Shown piece by piece: positions 34,189-45,589 of a stretch of DNA of 64,000 nt (position 1 is the first letter of the stretch; each line of letters begins with the position of its first letter). The notes under the pieces were generated by a model. It was not told the origin of the DNA, did not search any database, and saw nothing but the letters and a program-made list of their open reading frames with translations. The stretch is taken from NCBI GenBank assembly GCA_027625915.1, contig JANTQA010000045.1:1302001-1366000 (forward strand). Direction: 5' to 3'. A program made the position numbers and the translations under genes. Source of the DNA: Anaeramoeba flamelloides (Eukaryota; Metamonada; Anaeramoebidae).

Positions 34189-35838
34189 ATGTCTTTAATT
34201 GAAGAATTTATCACAGATCTTGTTTTAAACAAAGAAAATGAAGAATTAGAAAAATCGGAAAAGCCAAATAACGATCAACCAAAAAATCCAACAGCCCAAC
34301 AAAAAGAAAATGAAAATGAAAATGAAAAAGAAAAAGAAAAAGAGATTGTGATTGAAAATGACCATTCTGAAAAAGAAAAAGAAAACGAAAAAGAAAAAGA
34401 AAAAGAAAAAAAGAGCAAATTAAATGATGAAAACACTCCAAAAGATCTGAGCGAAATAACAAAGATTATCAAATCAAAAGCCATTTCAAACCTCATCAAG
34501 AAATTAAAAGAAAGGAAGGAAAAACAAAATTCAAACAAAAAGCAATCCAGCAAAAAAGAATATGACATTTTATTAAAATGTAATAAGGCGATTCGAAGGA
34601 TCAACAAATCGATTGTGTCTCTTCATCGCTTTAACTGTCTGAAATATCAAAAGCAATTCCCCGATTTGGAAACTATCTTACAAAACCCATTGGACTATGC
34701 CCGTGTTGTCTTAGAAATCAGGGACTATGACGATTTGGCAGCTGTAGATTTAGAAAAGTTATTGCCTAATAACATTGTGATGGTGCTAAGGTTGCAATCC
34801 ACGATATACCGTGACAAGAAACAAAAGTTGACGAAACAGGAGATGGACACTGTTTTGTACAGCTGCGAATCGCTTTTAAGGCTCAACGAGCATAAGCAAT
34901 TCATTTTAAATTACCTTGCCTCAAGAATGTATTTGATCGCGCCAAATCTGACTGCCATTGTGGGGCCGACAATCACCGCGCAACTAATTTCCATTGCAGG
35001 TGGCCTAATACCGCTGTCCAGGATTTCTGCAAACAATTTCCAATTGCTTGGGGTGGATCGTGCGCCATTGATCGGATTTAGCAGCACGTCTTCTTCGGTT
35101 CAACAAAAGATACGATATGCGGGCGTAATTGCCTCCTGCCAGCTCATGAAGAAAACGCCCACGGAATACAGGAAAAAAATTGTCAGGCTTATTGCCAACA
35201 AGGGCTCGCTGGCATCAAGGATCGATGCCAAAGGATCTTCGCCAAACGGCCAAGAGGGGAAAAAGCTTTACGAGCTTATTGAAAAAAAGCTGGCAGTATT
35301 CAAAGAGCCTGCAGATTATAAGTCGAAAAAGCCTCTCAAAAAGCCTGGCGAAAAACGTGGGAGATCGCGAGGCGGGAAAAAGGCCAGAAGAAAGAAAGAA
35401 AAAAACAAATTGTCCGATCTCCAAATTGCAAAGCACCGAATCGCATTTGGAAGCAAAGTCAATACAGACGAAGACTACGGGGGAGAATCATTAGGCATGG
35501 TCGGATCGGGTGGCGGGCTGCTTAGAATAAGGTCAAAGCACACAAGCGTCGGCAAGAAGGAGGCCGAAAAGGTTTTGAAAAAGGCACGGAATAATGAAAA
35601 CATTTCCATGGGATCCTTTTTAGCAAAGTCGGGAATTGCTTCCGTGTATGGAATGACGACTTCAATCGCCGGATCAACAACAAGCCTCGCACTTCATTCC
35701 GCTCAAGGTATTAGTCTTGAAGACCCAAATAAACAAAACCAATTAGAAAAGGAGTCTTCTCTTAAATATTTTAATAATAGCCTAACCTTTTCTTCAAATA
35801 GAAAAAGAAAATTTAAATACCCTCAAAAGAAAAAATAG
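34189..35838 (+). CDS. PRPF31: U4/U6 snRNP protein Prp31 (PRPF31)
   Basis: 549 aa in one uninterrupted exon. The protein belongs to the U4/U6.U5 tri-snRNP, where the family binds the 15.5K/Snu13-U4 RNA complex and helps tether U5 (via Prp6) for spliceosome assembly in the nucleus. It starts MSLIEEFITDL, close to human MSLADELLADL. Residues about 38-76 are a Glu/Lys/Asn repeat (NENENEKEKEKE) not present in human PRPF31. The Nop region covers about residues 125-380, with the hallmark RMYLIAPNLTAIVGP (246-260), GGLIPLSRI and LIGFSSTS (294-301). A basic Lys/Arg patch (about 380-405) is a likely nuclear localisation signal. The C-terminal part keeps the LTEIRK-like and FGE-like patterns of the family (LSDLQIAKHRIAFG). 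The nearest relative is NOP56/58, but the C-terminal tail identifies Prp31. A long foldback repeat ends 362 bp upstream. Confidence 0.96.
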   Translation: MSLIEEFITDLVLNKENEELEKSEKPNNDQPKNPTAQQKENENENEKEKEKEIVIENDHSEKEKENEKEKEKEKKSKLNDENTPKDLSEITKIIKSKAISNLIKKLKERKEKQNSNKKQSSKKEYDILLKCNKAIRRINKSIVSLHRFNCLKYQKQFPDLETILQNPLDYARVVLEIRDYDDLAAVDLEKLLPNNIVMVLRLQSTIYRDKKQKLTKQEMDTVLYSCESLLRLNEHKQFILNYLASRMYLIAPNLTAIVGPTITAQLISIAGGLIPLSRISANNFQLLGVDRAPLIGFSSTSSSVQQKIRYAGVIASCQLMKKTPTEYRKKIVRLIANKGSLASRIDAKGSSPNGQEGKKLYELIEKKLAVFKEPADYKSKKPLKKPGEKRGRSRGGKKARRKKEKNKLSDLQIAKHRIAFGSKVNTDEDYGGESLGMVGSGGGLLRIRSKHTSVGKKEAEKVLKKARNNENISMGSFLAKSGIASVYGMTTSIAGSTTSLALHSAQGISLEDPNKQNQLEKESSLKYFNNSLTFSSNRKRKFKYPQKKK

Positions 35839-36074
35839 GAGTTTTCTTCCATTAAAATTTTTTGTTTTGTTTATCTTTAAATTTTTTACAGTAAATTATC
35901 AATGATAATTAATTCACAAATCAATAAATAATTTGATATATATTTATATATATATATATCAAATTATATTTTATATTTTTACATATTAATTAGGATTTAC
36001 TCTATTAATATACATAAATCACTTTAATTAAAACAGTTTATTGATTTTAAAACCAATTTATATTTTCGGAAAAA

Positions 36075-36600
36075 TTATTAAATTTCAAATTTGGTCAAAT
36101 TTCAATTTTGGTCAAATTCTCATTTTTTTGAAAATAGTTAATTTTATTGAAATATATTGACTTTAGGCATTTAAAACATCCTTTACTGGTAGGTTAAGGT
36201 ATGTTAGAGTATGTTAAGGTAGGTTAGAGTATGCCTGGGTGGTATGAATGGTAGGTTAGAAAATTTTGGTAAGGATTTTGAGAAAAAAAAATAATTAAGA
36301 GACCAATTAGACTTTGGCAACTTGTTTTAAGGGGAAAAAATTTTCCACTTAACTTTTTGTGTTAAAATTGATTTTCGAACAAATTTATGAAAATACTTAG
36401 TATTGATGATTTCGCGATTTTGAATATTCTACAATTTAAGTAAAAAAAAATACTACCAATCACAAAATAATCTTTTTGATTTTTCCGTTCACAATTATAA
36501 AAAACTCATTAAAAACTTTCATAAAAACAATAATAATAATCAAGGAACTCTTCAAAAATATGAAAAAATTTAATTTGACCCATTTTGAAATTTAATAATA
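36075..36600 (+). repeat. Repeat family B, copy 2
   Basis: About 525 bp, collinear with 1222-1730 and bounded by ATTAAATTTCAAATTTGGTC and its inverse. The G-rich middle (36185-36260) is a longer run of GTATGTTAGA / GTAGGTTAGA units. Confidence 0.85.
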
Positions 36601-37390
36601 TACCCAGATTTTCGGATTAAAAAAAAAAAAAATGTTATTCATTTTGATATTTATTTTATCACAGAAAAATTATAAACACATTTTTGTTAATTTAAAATTT
36701 GAGAGATTCTGTTTTTTTTTATAGAATAATATTGTTTTAAATGGTGAGTTGAATAAAGATTCAGAAATTAAAAGGATATAGCCTTTGCAATACGGCTCGG
36801 AACATTTATTCAACATAAAAACCGATGTTCTTTTAGAAAATTTTATCTTTTTATACAAACCTTAAAATGGTTAAAACAGGTTATGAGAAACCTTGACTTT
36901 TATGTTGTAATATATATATATTATCCAGTTTTATCTGATTTTTCAATCTTAAAAAACCAAATTAATAAAAAAAAGTATACATTAATTTGGATCTTCAATT
37001 ACAAAAATTGAAAAAATCAAAGGTTTAAACAATTTAAAATTAATGATCTAAAAATACTTTCAAGTTTCCATGGTTTCAATTCTCGGAAAAAAAATAATTT
37101 TTTAAGCTGTTGTTTGTACAAAATTTCAAAATTAACTCTTAATTGATTAGTTTTTTTTTTTCAAAATATTTTTTTTTATTCGGTTTTCAAAAAGGTAAAC
37201 AAAAAAGAACCAAAATATCAAATTAGTTTGATATCTCCTTTTGTTCATAAAGAATATAATAATAAACTTTACATTTTCAATTTTAAAAAGAAAATAAATC
37301 CTAATAGAATGGATAGATATATATTTATTGTTGTTATCTTAGAAAATTTTAGATTGAAGATTGATAATTTTATTTGAAACAAAAAAAAAA
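36601..37390. other. Gene-free stretch
   Basis: AT-rich, nothing recognised. Part of it (ATCTTCAATTACAAAAATTG near 36992) resembles 47868-47890 inside the GPR107 intron. Confidence 0.4.
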
Positions 37391-37596
37391 CAGTCAGCAT
37401 TACTTTTAAGAAACAAATTTTGGATGAAAATTAAAGTATACAAAAAAAAAAGTCCAAATTATGCCACAATTTTTATGAATTTGTTTTAAGATACATTTTA
37501 TTTTACCAGAAGCTGATATTCTCTATAAAAATTTGGATTTTTTTTGTATTTCATAATTGTTGTTAAAATTTTATTTCTTGATAGTGGAACTGATTA
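37391..37596. repeat. Repeat family M, copy 5
   Basis: CAGTCAGCATTACTTTTAAG on the left; TGATAGTGGAACTGATTA on the right, with the internal order of the family retained but diverged. Confidence 0.65.
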
Positions 37597-37890
37597 TAGT
37601 AGCGATGGTGTTTTCTTGCTATTATTGTGACCACTTCCGTTATTATGATTGAAGTTGATATGATTATGTTAAAGTTGTTGCGGGTAGATTGAATAGGGTT
37701 ATTTAATATATTGTTTTGTTAGTATCTATATATCTACCACTAAAACTACTGTCACATTCACTATAAATATTACACCAATTATTACTATTATTAGAATCTT
37801 GTCGTTCTATCATCTTGATTTGTAGTTGAGAGTTGCTTTCTTAGTTTGGGTTGAACTTGAAGTTGGATTTTATATTGTATATATGTCGTT
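37597..37890 (-). pseudogene. Coding-like Asn/Ser-rich remnant
   Basis: Stretch with unusually even composition directly beside an M-family repeat. On the minus strand it has a 36-codon ATG frame (37703-37813, MIERQDSNNSNNWCNIYSE...), and in another frame an Asn/His-rich segment (NHNNGSGHNNSKKTPSLL) near 37620-37670. Both resemble low-complexity protein tails, but no exon structure joins them. It may be the tail of a former host gene. Confidence 0.2.
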
Positions 37891-38152
37891 CGTTCTTGAA
37901 AACTTTTTTTTTTTTTTTTTTTGTTTGAATTTAGGGGTTAATGATTGTATCATTTGTTGTAATTTTCATTGTTGAAGATACTATTTTTTAAAATAAGAAA
38001 AAAGGTTAAAAAATTCAAATTGTTTCTTGACATTTGTTAAAAAAAAAAAATAAAATATGATTCAAAATTGAAAAAAAAAAATAAAATGACTTCTGATGTT
38101 GTCAACAACACACACATTCAAACATGGTTTTCTTTTCACCTTATTAACTTTC

Positions 38153-38687
38153 TAAACCCAATTCCAAAAATTTGGACACACCCAAAATCAAAAATTGGTA
38201 AAAAAAAAAACCCAATTTATTGTATTTTTACAAATGTAATATAACACAATGTTTAAGTTATCGAGTATTAATGTTTTAATAAGTAATCGTTTTAATCCAA
38301 ATAAAAGAAAAAAAATATAAAACTCAAAAATAAAAACAGGTGTGTCCAGAATAATGAAACGAGCGGAACAAAAAATGTATTGGTAAATTTGTTGAAATTT
38401 CACCAACAATTGTTAATTGATCAAATGTTAAGATATTATCTACCAATTATCTGTTATTTGTCAATTTAACAAACTCAACACTAACCTTCTATCAACTATT
38501 GAAAAAAAAATTCCAGATCTAACGAAACAGATTATGTAACAACAAAAAAGGAAATGAAAACAAAAGAAAAAAGACAAAAAATGAAATAGTTTGTAAAATC
38601 AAAATTCTTTCCAAATTGAATTTAAAGTGCAGTATTGAGGTTCTTTCAACTGTTTAAACTGTGTCCAAATTTTTGGAATATAGTTTA
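38153..38687 (+). repeat. Repeat family F, copy 3, best ends
   Basis: 535 bp. TAAACCCAATTCCAAAAATT then TGGACACA on the left; TGTGTCCAAATTTTTGGAAT then ATAGTTTA on the right. The two ends are inverted copies over about 28 bp. Confidence 0.9.
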
Positions 38688-39525
38688 TCAGATCCCCTTC
38701 CAAAGTCATTTCTCTCTCCTGTTCGCCCCTTAAATATTTTTTTTTTCTATATTAACAATAAAGAATTTTAAAAACAATCTCTTTTTTACATCAATAAAAT
38801 CAAATAACAATTAATCTTTCAAAGTAACCCAAGCTCACAAAAAAACTTTAAAAGACAATAAACAAATATGATATATGAGTGCAAAGTCATTTTAAAAAAA
38901 ATGATTTCCAAAAGTTTTAAAAAGTGTTATTCAAACTATATCATTAATTCTTTTATGCAATTTGCTTTACAATTTCTAAAACTTTTTATTTTTCACTTTT
39001 TTTAAAATGGTGTTACTTAAAATAATTCTTTGTTCTGAGAAAAAAAAAATAATGAAGAATTGGTTCAATTTCTTTTTAAAATAATCATATCAGTAACCAT
39101 CAAAATATTCCATAAAAATAGTAATTATGTCTCAGATAATTATTTTTTTATTGTTAACTGTTTTACTATTTTCTTTTTAGAATCAAAGAAAATAATATCA
39201 AAAAATCTTTAAAAAAAGTATTTTTTCGATAAATATTACCCACCATCTTTTCAAAATTGGTTCCAAAGTGATTGTTGAATCAAAAAGATTAAAAAAAAAG
39301 AGAAACAAAGAAAAAGATTATTGTGAATTAAAATGAAAAAATAGCTAAAAATAATAAATATTTTTATTTTTTTAATTGATTTATATACTTAGGAAGTATT
39401 TTCTATGTTATGGAAGAGATCAACAAAATAAAGAGAAAATAAATAAAGAAAAAAATAATGATATATTTTTTTGAAAAAGAACATTCTTAAATTCTATAAT
39501 ATTACCTAAGTGTTTGATTAAGGAT
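38688..39525. other. Gene-free stretch
   Basis: AT-rich, includes the 3' region of RPS23. Nothing recognised. Confidence 0.45.
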
Positions 39526-40485
39526 TTATGATCTAGGCTTTTCTTTTTTGTGTTGCCAAAGAGCAAGAAGAGATACACCTGAAACTTTAACAAGTTTAAA
39601 TCTGACACCTGGAACATCACCAACAGCACGTCCACTTCTTCCAACTTTATTAATTCAAAATACGATGTAAAATACATCAAAAGTACAAAAGGTGAATTGT
39701 TTGGGAAAATTGAGAATTGAATATTTATAAAAAAAAAACAAAACAAAAAGCAAAAAAAAATGAAAAAAAAAAAAAAAGTTTGTTATTTTTGGAAAGTTGA
39801 AGTTAACAGCCAAACAACAAAGGATCTTGGTTTTGTTTTCAAGAAAAAAGAAAAAAAACAATAAAGATCTTACATCCACAAATTAAAACTTCATCATTGT
39901 CATCAATGTATGTTAGTGATCCATCTTTTGGAACAAAGGCAAGAACTTTTTTACCATTTTTTGCAAGTTGAACACGGACACACTTTCTAATAGCAGAATT
40001 TGGTTGTTTTGCTTCAACACCAACTTTTTCTACAACAATTCCACGAGCATGAGATGCGCCTTGGAAAGCGTCAGTCTTTTTTTGTATAATAATTAATTAA
40101 GGAGATTATTGTTTTTCCCAAAAATAATAAAAAAAAAAAAAAAAGAAGGAATTATTAATATGTGAGGTTCTTGTTACAAACCCAAAAAAATGAAAACAAA
40201 AAATAAAAAAAAAAGTTTGTTTGTTGTTTGTTTTTTGTTTTTTGTTTTTCAATTTATGAACAAAAAGAAAAGAATAAATTTGGTATTTACTTTTATTGCG
40301 GTTCCAGAATGAGATTTTTTATATCTTTTGTCTTTCCATCTTTGGACTTTACGTCTGTTTCTAAGTTTTCGACCGGCTCTAATACCCTTTGGTTTTCCTT
40401 TTTGTTTTCAAAATTCAAAAAAAAAAAAAAAAATAAGCAAAGCAATTTAAAAAAAAAAAATCAAAAAGAAAAAACACAAACCCAT
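39526..40485 (-). CDS. RPS23: 40S ribosomal protein S23 (uS12), four exons
   Basis: Exons on the minus strand are 40482-40485 (ATGG only), 40291-40397, 39874-40075 and 39526-39644. Spliced, they give exactly 143 aa, the family's usual length. The protein sits in the small-subunit decoding centre and monitors codon-anticodon pairing. It begins [17 protein letters not shown], contains [15 protein letters not shown] and the decoding-loop motif KQPNSAIRK, with the proline hydroxylated in other eukaryotes at residue 62. It ends [17 protein letters not shown]...KKEKPRS. The three introns are GT-AG, with donors GTTTGT, GTAAAT and GTAAGA. Intron 1 splits the second codon, a common pattern in ribosomal protein genes. 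Exon joins were decided by reading frame and by family alignment. Confidence 0.97.
40398..40481 (-). other. RPS23 intron 1, right after ATGG
   Basis: 84-nt phase-1 intron, donor GTTTGT and acceptor AAAAG. The first exon supplies only the start codon and one base of glycine 2. Confidence 0.88.
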
Positions 40486-41164
40486 TTAAAAATAACAAAG
40501 CAAAAGTTTTAATAAAAAAACAAAAAAATGAAATCGAATTATTCCTTCACCTCAAAAATTACCATTTTATATCATTGTATTTAAACGATTTCAAAACATT
40601 CCAGAGCCATGATTTTAAATTATATTAATTAAAGTGTTGGTTTTAGCTCTAAACGAATTAAATTGATTAAAAAAAAGTTATTTAATATTATTCTCCTGTA
40701 AGAATTAAATTAACACTAGAATATAAACAGTAAGAGACTGAGATACAAAATGAAATTGATGGATACAAAAATGAAAGTTTTTCAATGTCTTTATCAGTGT
40801 ATAACAATTTTAAAGTGATCTTTAAGTTGAATTTATAAAGTGAATTGGGAAATTTTAACTAATTTTAAGTTTCACAGTTTATGTGAAATATAATCATTAA
40901 AATTATTTCAATAACTAAATAAATGAAAATTTGAAGAAAAATCGAGATGAGAATATATCCAAGTATAATATATTTACATGTCAATGAAAAAAATGGATAT
41001 CAAAATAATGAAAAAATTGATCAAGAAAAAATACCTAAAAATCATTTATTTCATGTTCTTATCTATAGTATTTGAAACAATTACTTCTTCTTTAGTTGGT
41101 TTTCTTTTTAATTCATTATGAAAAAATTTTTGTTTGTAAAATTTTTTAATAACAATTTACTTTT
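40486..41164. other. RPS23 upstream region
   Basis: AT-rich. Must hold the RPS23 promoter, but no motif stands out. Confidence 0.4.
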
Positions 41165-41445
41165 TGTTTCTAAAGAATTTCCAAAATGAATTTAAAAATC
41201 CCTATTTTCATTTGATTACTCTAATTCTAGTTTTATTTAAGAATATAGGATATTTTTTTGATGTAGTTCAGTTTTAAAAAGATTTATTGAAAATATTTTT
41301 GTGAGTTGATTATTATTTATTTTTCATTAAAAATTGAACAAATAAAAATTCTGAATCTATTGACATTTTTTCTCAAAGTTTTTCTTTTTTCTCTTTGGTT
41401 GAATCTTAAGGAGTTATTTTTATGGAGATCTCAGAATAAATTGAT
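41165..41445 (+). repeat. Repeat family J, copy 2
   Basis: Diverged copy of 55-330. Contains AATATAGGATATTTTTTTGA and TTTTCTCTTTGGTTGAATCT in the same order. Confidence 0.55.
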
Positions 41446-43667
41446 TTGGCCTATTTTTCTAGATTCTATCTATATTATATTTAGTAATTATCTGGCTTTA
41501 ATTTTTTTTAGAAATTGTTTTCAAAATTAAACTTTCAAGATATCTCCTAAAAAAATTTATTAAATAATATTTTTTTTTTTGATTTATTATTCCCAATTTG
41601 AAAAGGAATTAAATTTCTTTATTTATATTACTTATTTATCTTTATATTGATATTCTATTATAACTATAAATAAATAACATTTCAAATTAGGGTTGGTCTT
41701 CATACCAGTTACTCAAATTTTATATTTATTCAATAGTTAATATAAGTTTAGTCTTATTGTAAAATATTTTTGGATCTATAAAAAAAACTAGATTAATTCG
41801 TAGATCTTCATATAAAATTTTTCATTTGGAAGAGTCATCAAAAGAAAGAAATAAAATTGAGTATCAGATAAAAAATATTTTTATTTTTGTTTCAATTTAG
41901 TTGACAAATTAATCAAACATTGATATAAATAAGGATAATCAATCCAGTTATTACTATCGAATGACCAATCTATTAATAAAACATATTAAATTATTTTTGA
42001 AAAAAAATAAAAAAAAATAAAAACAAATAAATAATTTGTTGAAATGATAAAATGGATTTTAAGATTAAATTTGTTTGAACAAGAACCCAGATAATATTAT
42101 TTAAATATCTTATTGTTTTTCATAATTAGAATTTAAATATTTGTTTTATTTTGCAAGTTATTTTCATTTTTTTTTGTAAAGGATGAGTAAAAAAATATAT
42201 TAGGTCAGTTTAGAATTTTTTTAAATATTTCTTTACTAATTCAAAAAACTTTGTAATTTTTCATTTTTATGCATATAAAGTTGAATTTTCATACAATAAA
42301 AACTAGATCGACGAAGTTGAAGATTATTTTGATATAATTCATTAAAAGAAATAATTCTCTCCAAAAAAAAATGTTAATAATTTATATAATGAAAAGTACT
42401 TTAGGAATAGTAACGGTTAATTTTTTAACAATTTCTATATGTTATGTTACTGATGAATAGTTTATAGATTGAATTGCCTTCGTATACTTTTCGATAAAAA
42501 AAAAAGATAAGAAAAAAGAATATAAAAAAATGATCTGCAATTTCACATAAATTTAAAATGTACAAAATTATAAATTAAGGGGTTGGAAAGAGGAAATGTG
42601 ATTTTATATTCAAATAACATATCTTCAAACGTTGATATAAAAAATCCAGCCCTGATTAAAAAATTACCAAAAAATAAATACAATTAAAATCTTTTTAATC
42701 ATTTATTCAACAATTAAATTAGATTTTGACAAAAAGAAAAAAAAACAGTTTTTTTTTCTTTAAAGTTTTTAAGTAGTTTTGGTTTGAAAGTATATTTGTT
42801 TTTGTCTACAATTTTGCATAAAGAAATGAAAAAAATATATTTTACTAACTTGAATGAAACATTGTTTGTTTCAATGAACCTATTGTCAGTTTTCAAATAA
42901 GAAAGGAAGAACAATCTCATTTTTATTTAAAAAAACAATCAAGAAGAATAGGATACAAATAACTATACAATAAAATTTTATAAATAGATTGTAATTGAGT
43001 TTTTTTTTTTTTGTATAATTTTTTCTTATTTTTTAATTATTTTCAACAATTATAAGGGATTGAAGATAAATATAAACATCGAATCTATTGAAAGAATATC
43101 TAGAAAATTTATTTTGTAAAAAGTGATATTCAGAAACTAGTTTTTAAAGTTAATAATTATCTCAAAAAATATTTTTTTGTTCTCATATGTAGAGAAGTCT
43201 AAATTAAACATTAAATGTGATTTTATGTAAAATCCAAAAGAAGAAATTTTTAGAGTAAAATTATAAAATTCATAATTATTGTAGGTAAAAATATACCAGA
43301 ATTATTCTTATAGTTAAAATAGAATATAGAAAAAATTGAAAAGAACAAAAAAAGAAAAAAAAAAAGGGGGGGGGCAATAAAAATCAGAATTTGAAGAAAA
43401 AAAATATTTTTACCCAAAATCTTCTAATGTATAGGTATATAAATATATATATATATATAACTATCAAAGTAAGTATAATTTTTGAATTAAAATCACAAAA
43501 GAATTATATAATCGTTTTTTTTTTCAAATTTATATATATATATATATTCCTTTCATCTGTTGTTTTATTGTTGTATTTTGTAAAAAATGTTATTGAATTC
43601 ATTTAAATTCAAGTTTTGGTTTATGAGCTACAGAAAAATACAAAAGAAAAAACTTCAAAATAACCAA

Positions 43668-43699
<32 letters not shown>

Positions 43700-44106
43700 A
43701 CATGTATCACGCAATCACCCTAAAAGTAACCGAAAAGAATATGAATTCGTGATTTTTCATTTAAGTTGGAGGTTATGAATTTAAAAAAATGAAAATAGTT
43801 TAATTTTTGATTTTGAAAATACAAACCAATATAAAGTAATTTTTTTGTTTAAAAATCTTGAAAATTGTAAACCCTACTAAGAATGAGAAAAAGAATTATT
43901 TTTTTTTTAAAAAAAATTACTGGTTACAGAGTAAAGTGGCCAAAATTTGTCTTTGTTAACAATTCCAAATTTAAACAGCTTACCTAATTTTTTTATATTT
44001 TAATTACTTATCTATATATCAGCCAAAATAATTAAATGAGTCACTCATACTTGTACAACACTTTTAATGAAAACAAAAAAAATATAATACTTGTGATATA
44101 TATATA
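41446..44106. other. Gene-free stretch
   Basis: AT-rich, with a G run (43366-43374) and microsatellites: (TA)n at 43443-43459 and 43532-43548, and (TA)n/(TG)n at 43669-43700. No gene supported. Confidence 0.5.
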
Positions 44107-44780
44107 TAAACTATTTTTCATAAATTTTGACTCACTTTATAATGTTAATGGGAGTTGTTTTGAGGGTTTATTCCAGTATTCTTTACAAAAAATATTTTCA
44201 AATTTTTGGATCAGAATCATTTTTTCTAATTTTGCAAATTTTAGTTTTACTTTTTCAAATTTTCGTTTTTCTTTTGTTTTTTTTTCTTTTTTTTTCTTTT
44301 TCTTTGTTTTTGAAAAATTTTTCTTTTTTTTTCTTTTTCTTTTTTTTTCTTTTTCTTTTTCATTTTTTTTTTTTCTTTTGGTATTTTTTCTTTTTCTTTT
44401 TTTTTTTTTTGAGAGTTACATGTGGAAAAAAAAAAGATCTTCGAAAAGACAAATAATCACTAGGAAAATTGAGACTATGTAATGTCTTTTAAAAGGGATC
44501 TAATTATTGATAAAAAATCTTGGTGTTCAACTTTTTTTCAGTGAAAGTTCAGTAATAAAAAATTGGTAATGCTCTTTTCAAAAATTGTGACTCACTTTTT
44601 TTTAGTTTTTGGTTTTATTTTTTTTTAATTTTTACTATATCAGGCTTTTATAGATTTAGAATGACTTAAAAGAGAATTACAAGTCATATTTTGTTATTAA
44701 TTGTTCTTGAATACTAAATAATAATTTTTTTTTTTCAATTTATTATTTCATGTGAGTCACAATTTTTGAAAAAGAGTTTA
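44107..44780 (+). repeat. Repeat family A, copy 5, best-preserved forward copy
   Basis: 674 bp. Starts TAAACTATTTTTCATAAATT then TTGACTCAC; ends GTGAGTCACAATTTTTGAAA then AAGAGTTTA. A second end-like motif (TTTTCAAAAATTGTGACTCA) lies inside at about 44575. The centre (44265-44412) is CTTTTT reiteration. Confidence 0.9.
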
Positions 44781-44789
44781 TATATTCTT

Positions 44790-45047
44790 AAAAATCTTCT
44801 GTCTTCCTTTTTTCAGTGAAAGTTCTGTCATAAAAAAATTTCTAATCCTCATTTCAAAAATTTGATTCGCTTTTTTGTAGATTTTTAATTGATTTTTTTC
44901 TAATTTTAAAATCCCATGTTTATATTAATGGGAATGGAAATTATTAATAACTTTTAAGTATTTGTTGTTTTCGAATATCAAAGAATAGATTTTTTTTTTT
45001 TATTTTATTATTTCATTTGGGTTACAACTTTTGAAATTTCCTTTATA
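44790..45047 (+). repeat. Repeat family A, decayed right half
   Basis: Directly follows copy 5. TTTTTTCAGTGAAAGTTCTG, CTCATTTCAAAAATTTGATT and TATTATTTCATTTGGGTTAC correspond in order to the right half of the family. Confidence 0.65.
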
Positions 45048-45050
45048 TTA

Positions 45051-45589
45051 TTGGAACTGGAGAATTTTTTGAAATTTGAGTAAAACATTAAAAATTTCAC
45101 AAAAAAAGGCAAATAAATCCTAATGATTAGTAAAAAAAAACTTTAATCTTACAGATTTTGGAATTTTCATATTTTACAAAATTGAACTCTAGCTATTTTA
45201 AAAAAGTGAGGACTTTTTTTTTTTTTTGATTGATCAAATTAAAACTTTTTTAAAGTTTTCTATTTTTTCAAACAGAAAAGTTGATCGTAGTTTTAAAAAA
45301 TTACTTCACTTTTTTAAAATGACTGTAAACACTTCTGGTATTAAATTAACAGACAAAATAATATTAAAAAAAAAATAAGATCAAAAATATTTATTATTTA
45401 CGCAACATATTGAGGGTATATTTTATGTTTTTTTTTTTTCTATGTTTTTATTTTACAAAAAGTAAAATAAAACTGAAATTATCAACAGACAAATTAAAAA
45501 GGAGAAAAATGAAAAAAAAAAATAATAATAAGAATCATAATAATGATCATAATAATAATAATCGTAATAATAAAAATCAAAATTAGGGT
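45051..45589. other. Gene-free stretch
   Basis: AT-rich, with an (AATAAT)n-like run at 45525-45575. It is the 3' flank of the GPR107-like gene. Confidence 0.45.

Noticed and set aside
36185-36260. Possible telomere-like TTAG repeats
   Set aside because: The GTTAGA/GGTTAAG units are irregular, short and inside a dispersed repeat family, not a telomere.
40228-40512. 94-codon plus-strand frame
   Set aside because: Antisense to RPS23 exon 2 and introns.
44036-44482. Plus-strand 148-codon Phe-rich frame
   Set aside because: It reads through the T/C tract of family A copy 5 and its ends. No coding character outside the repeat.
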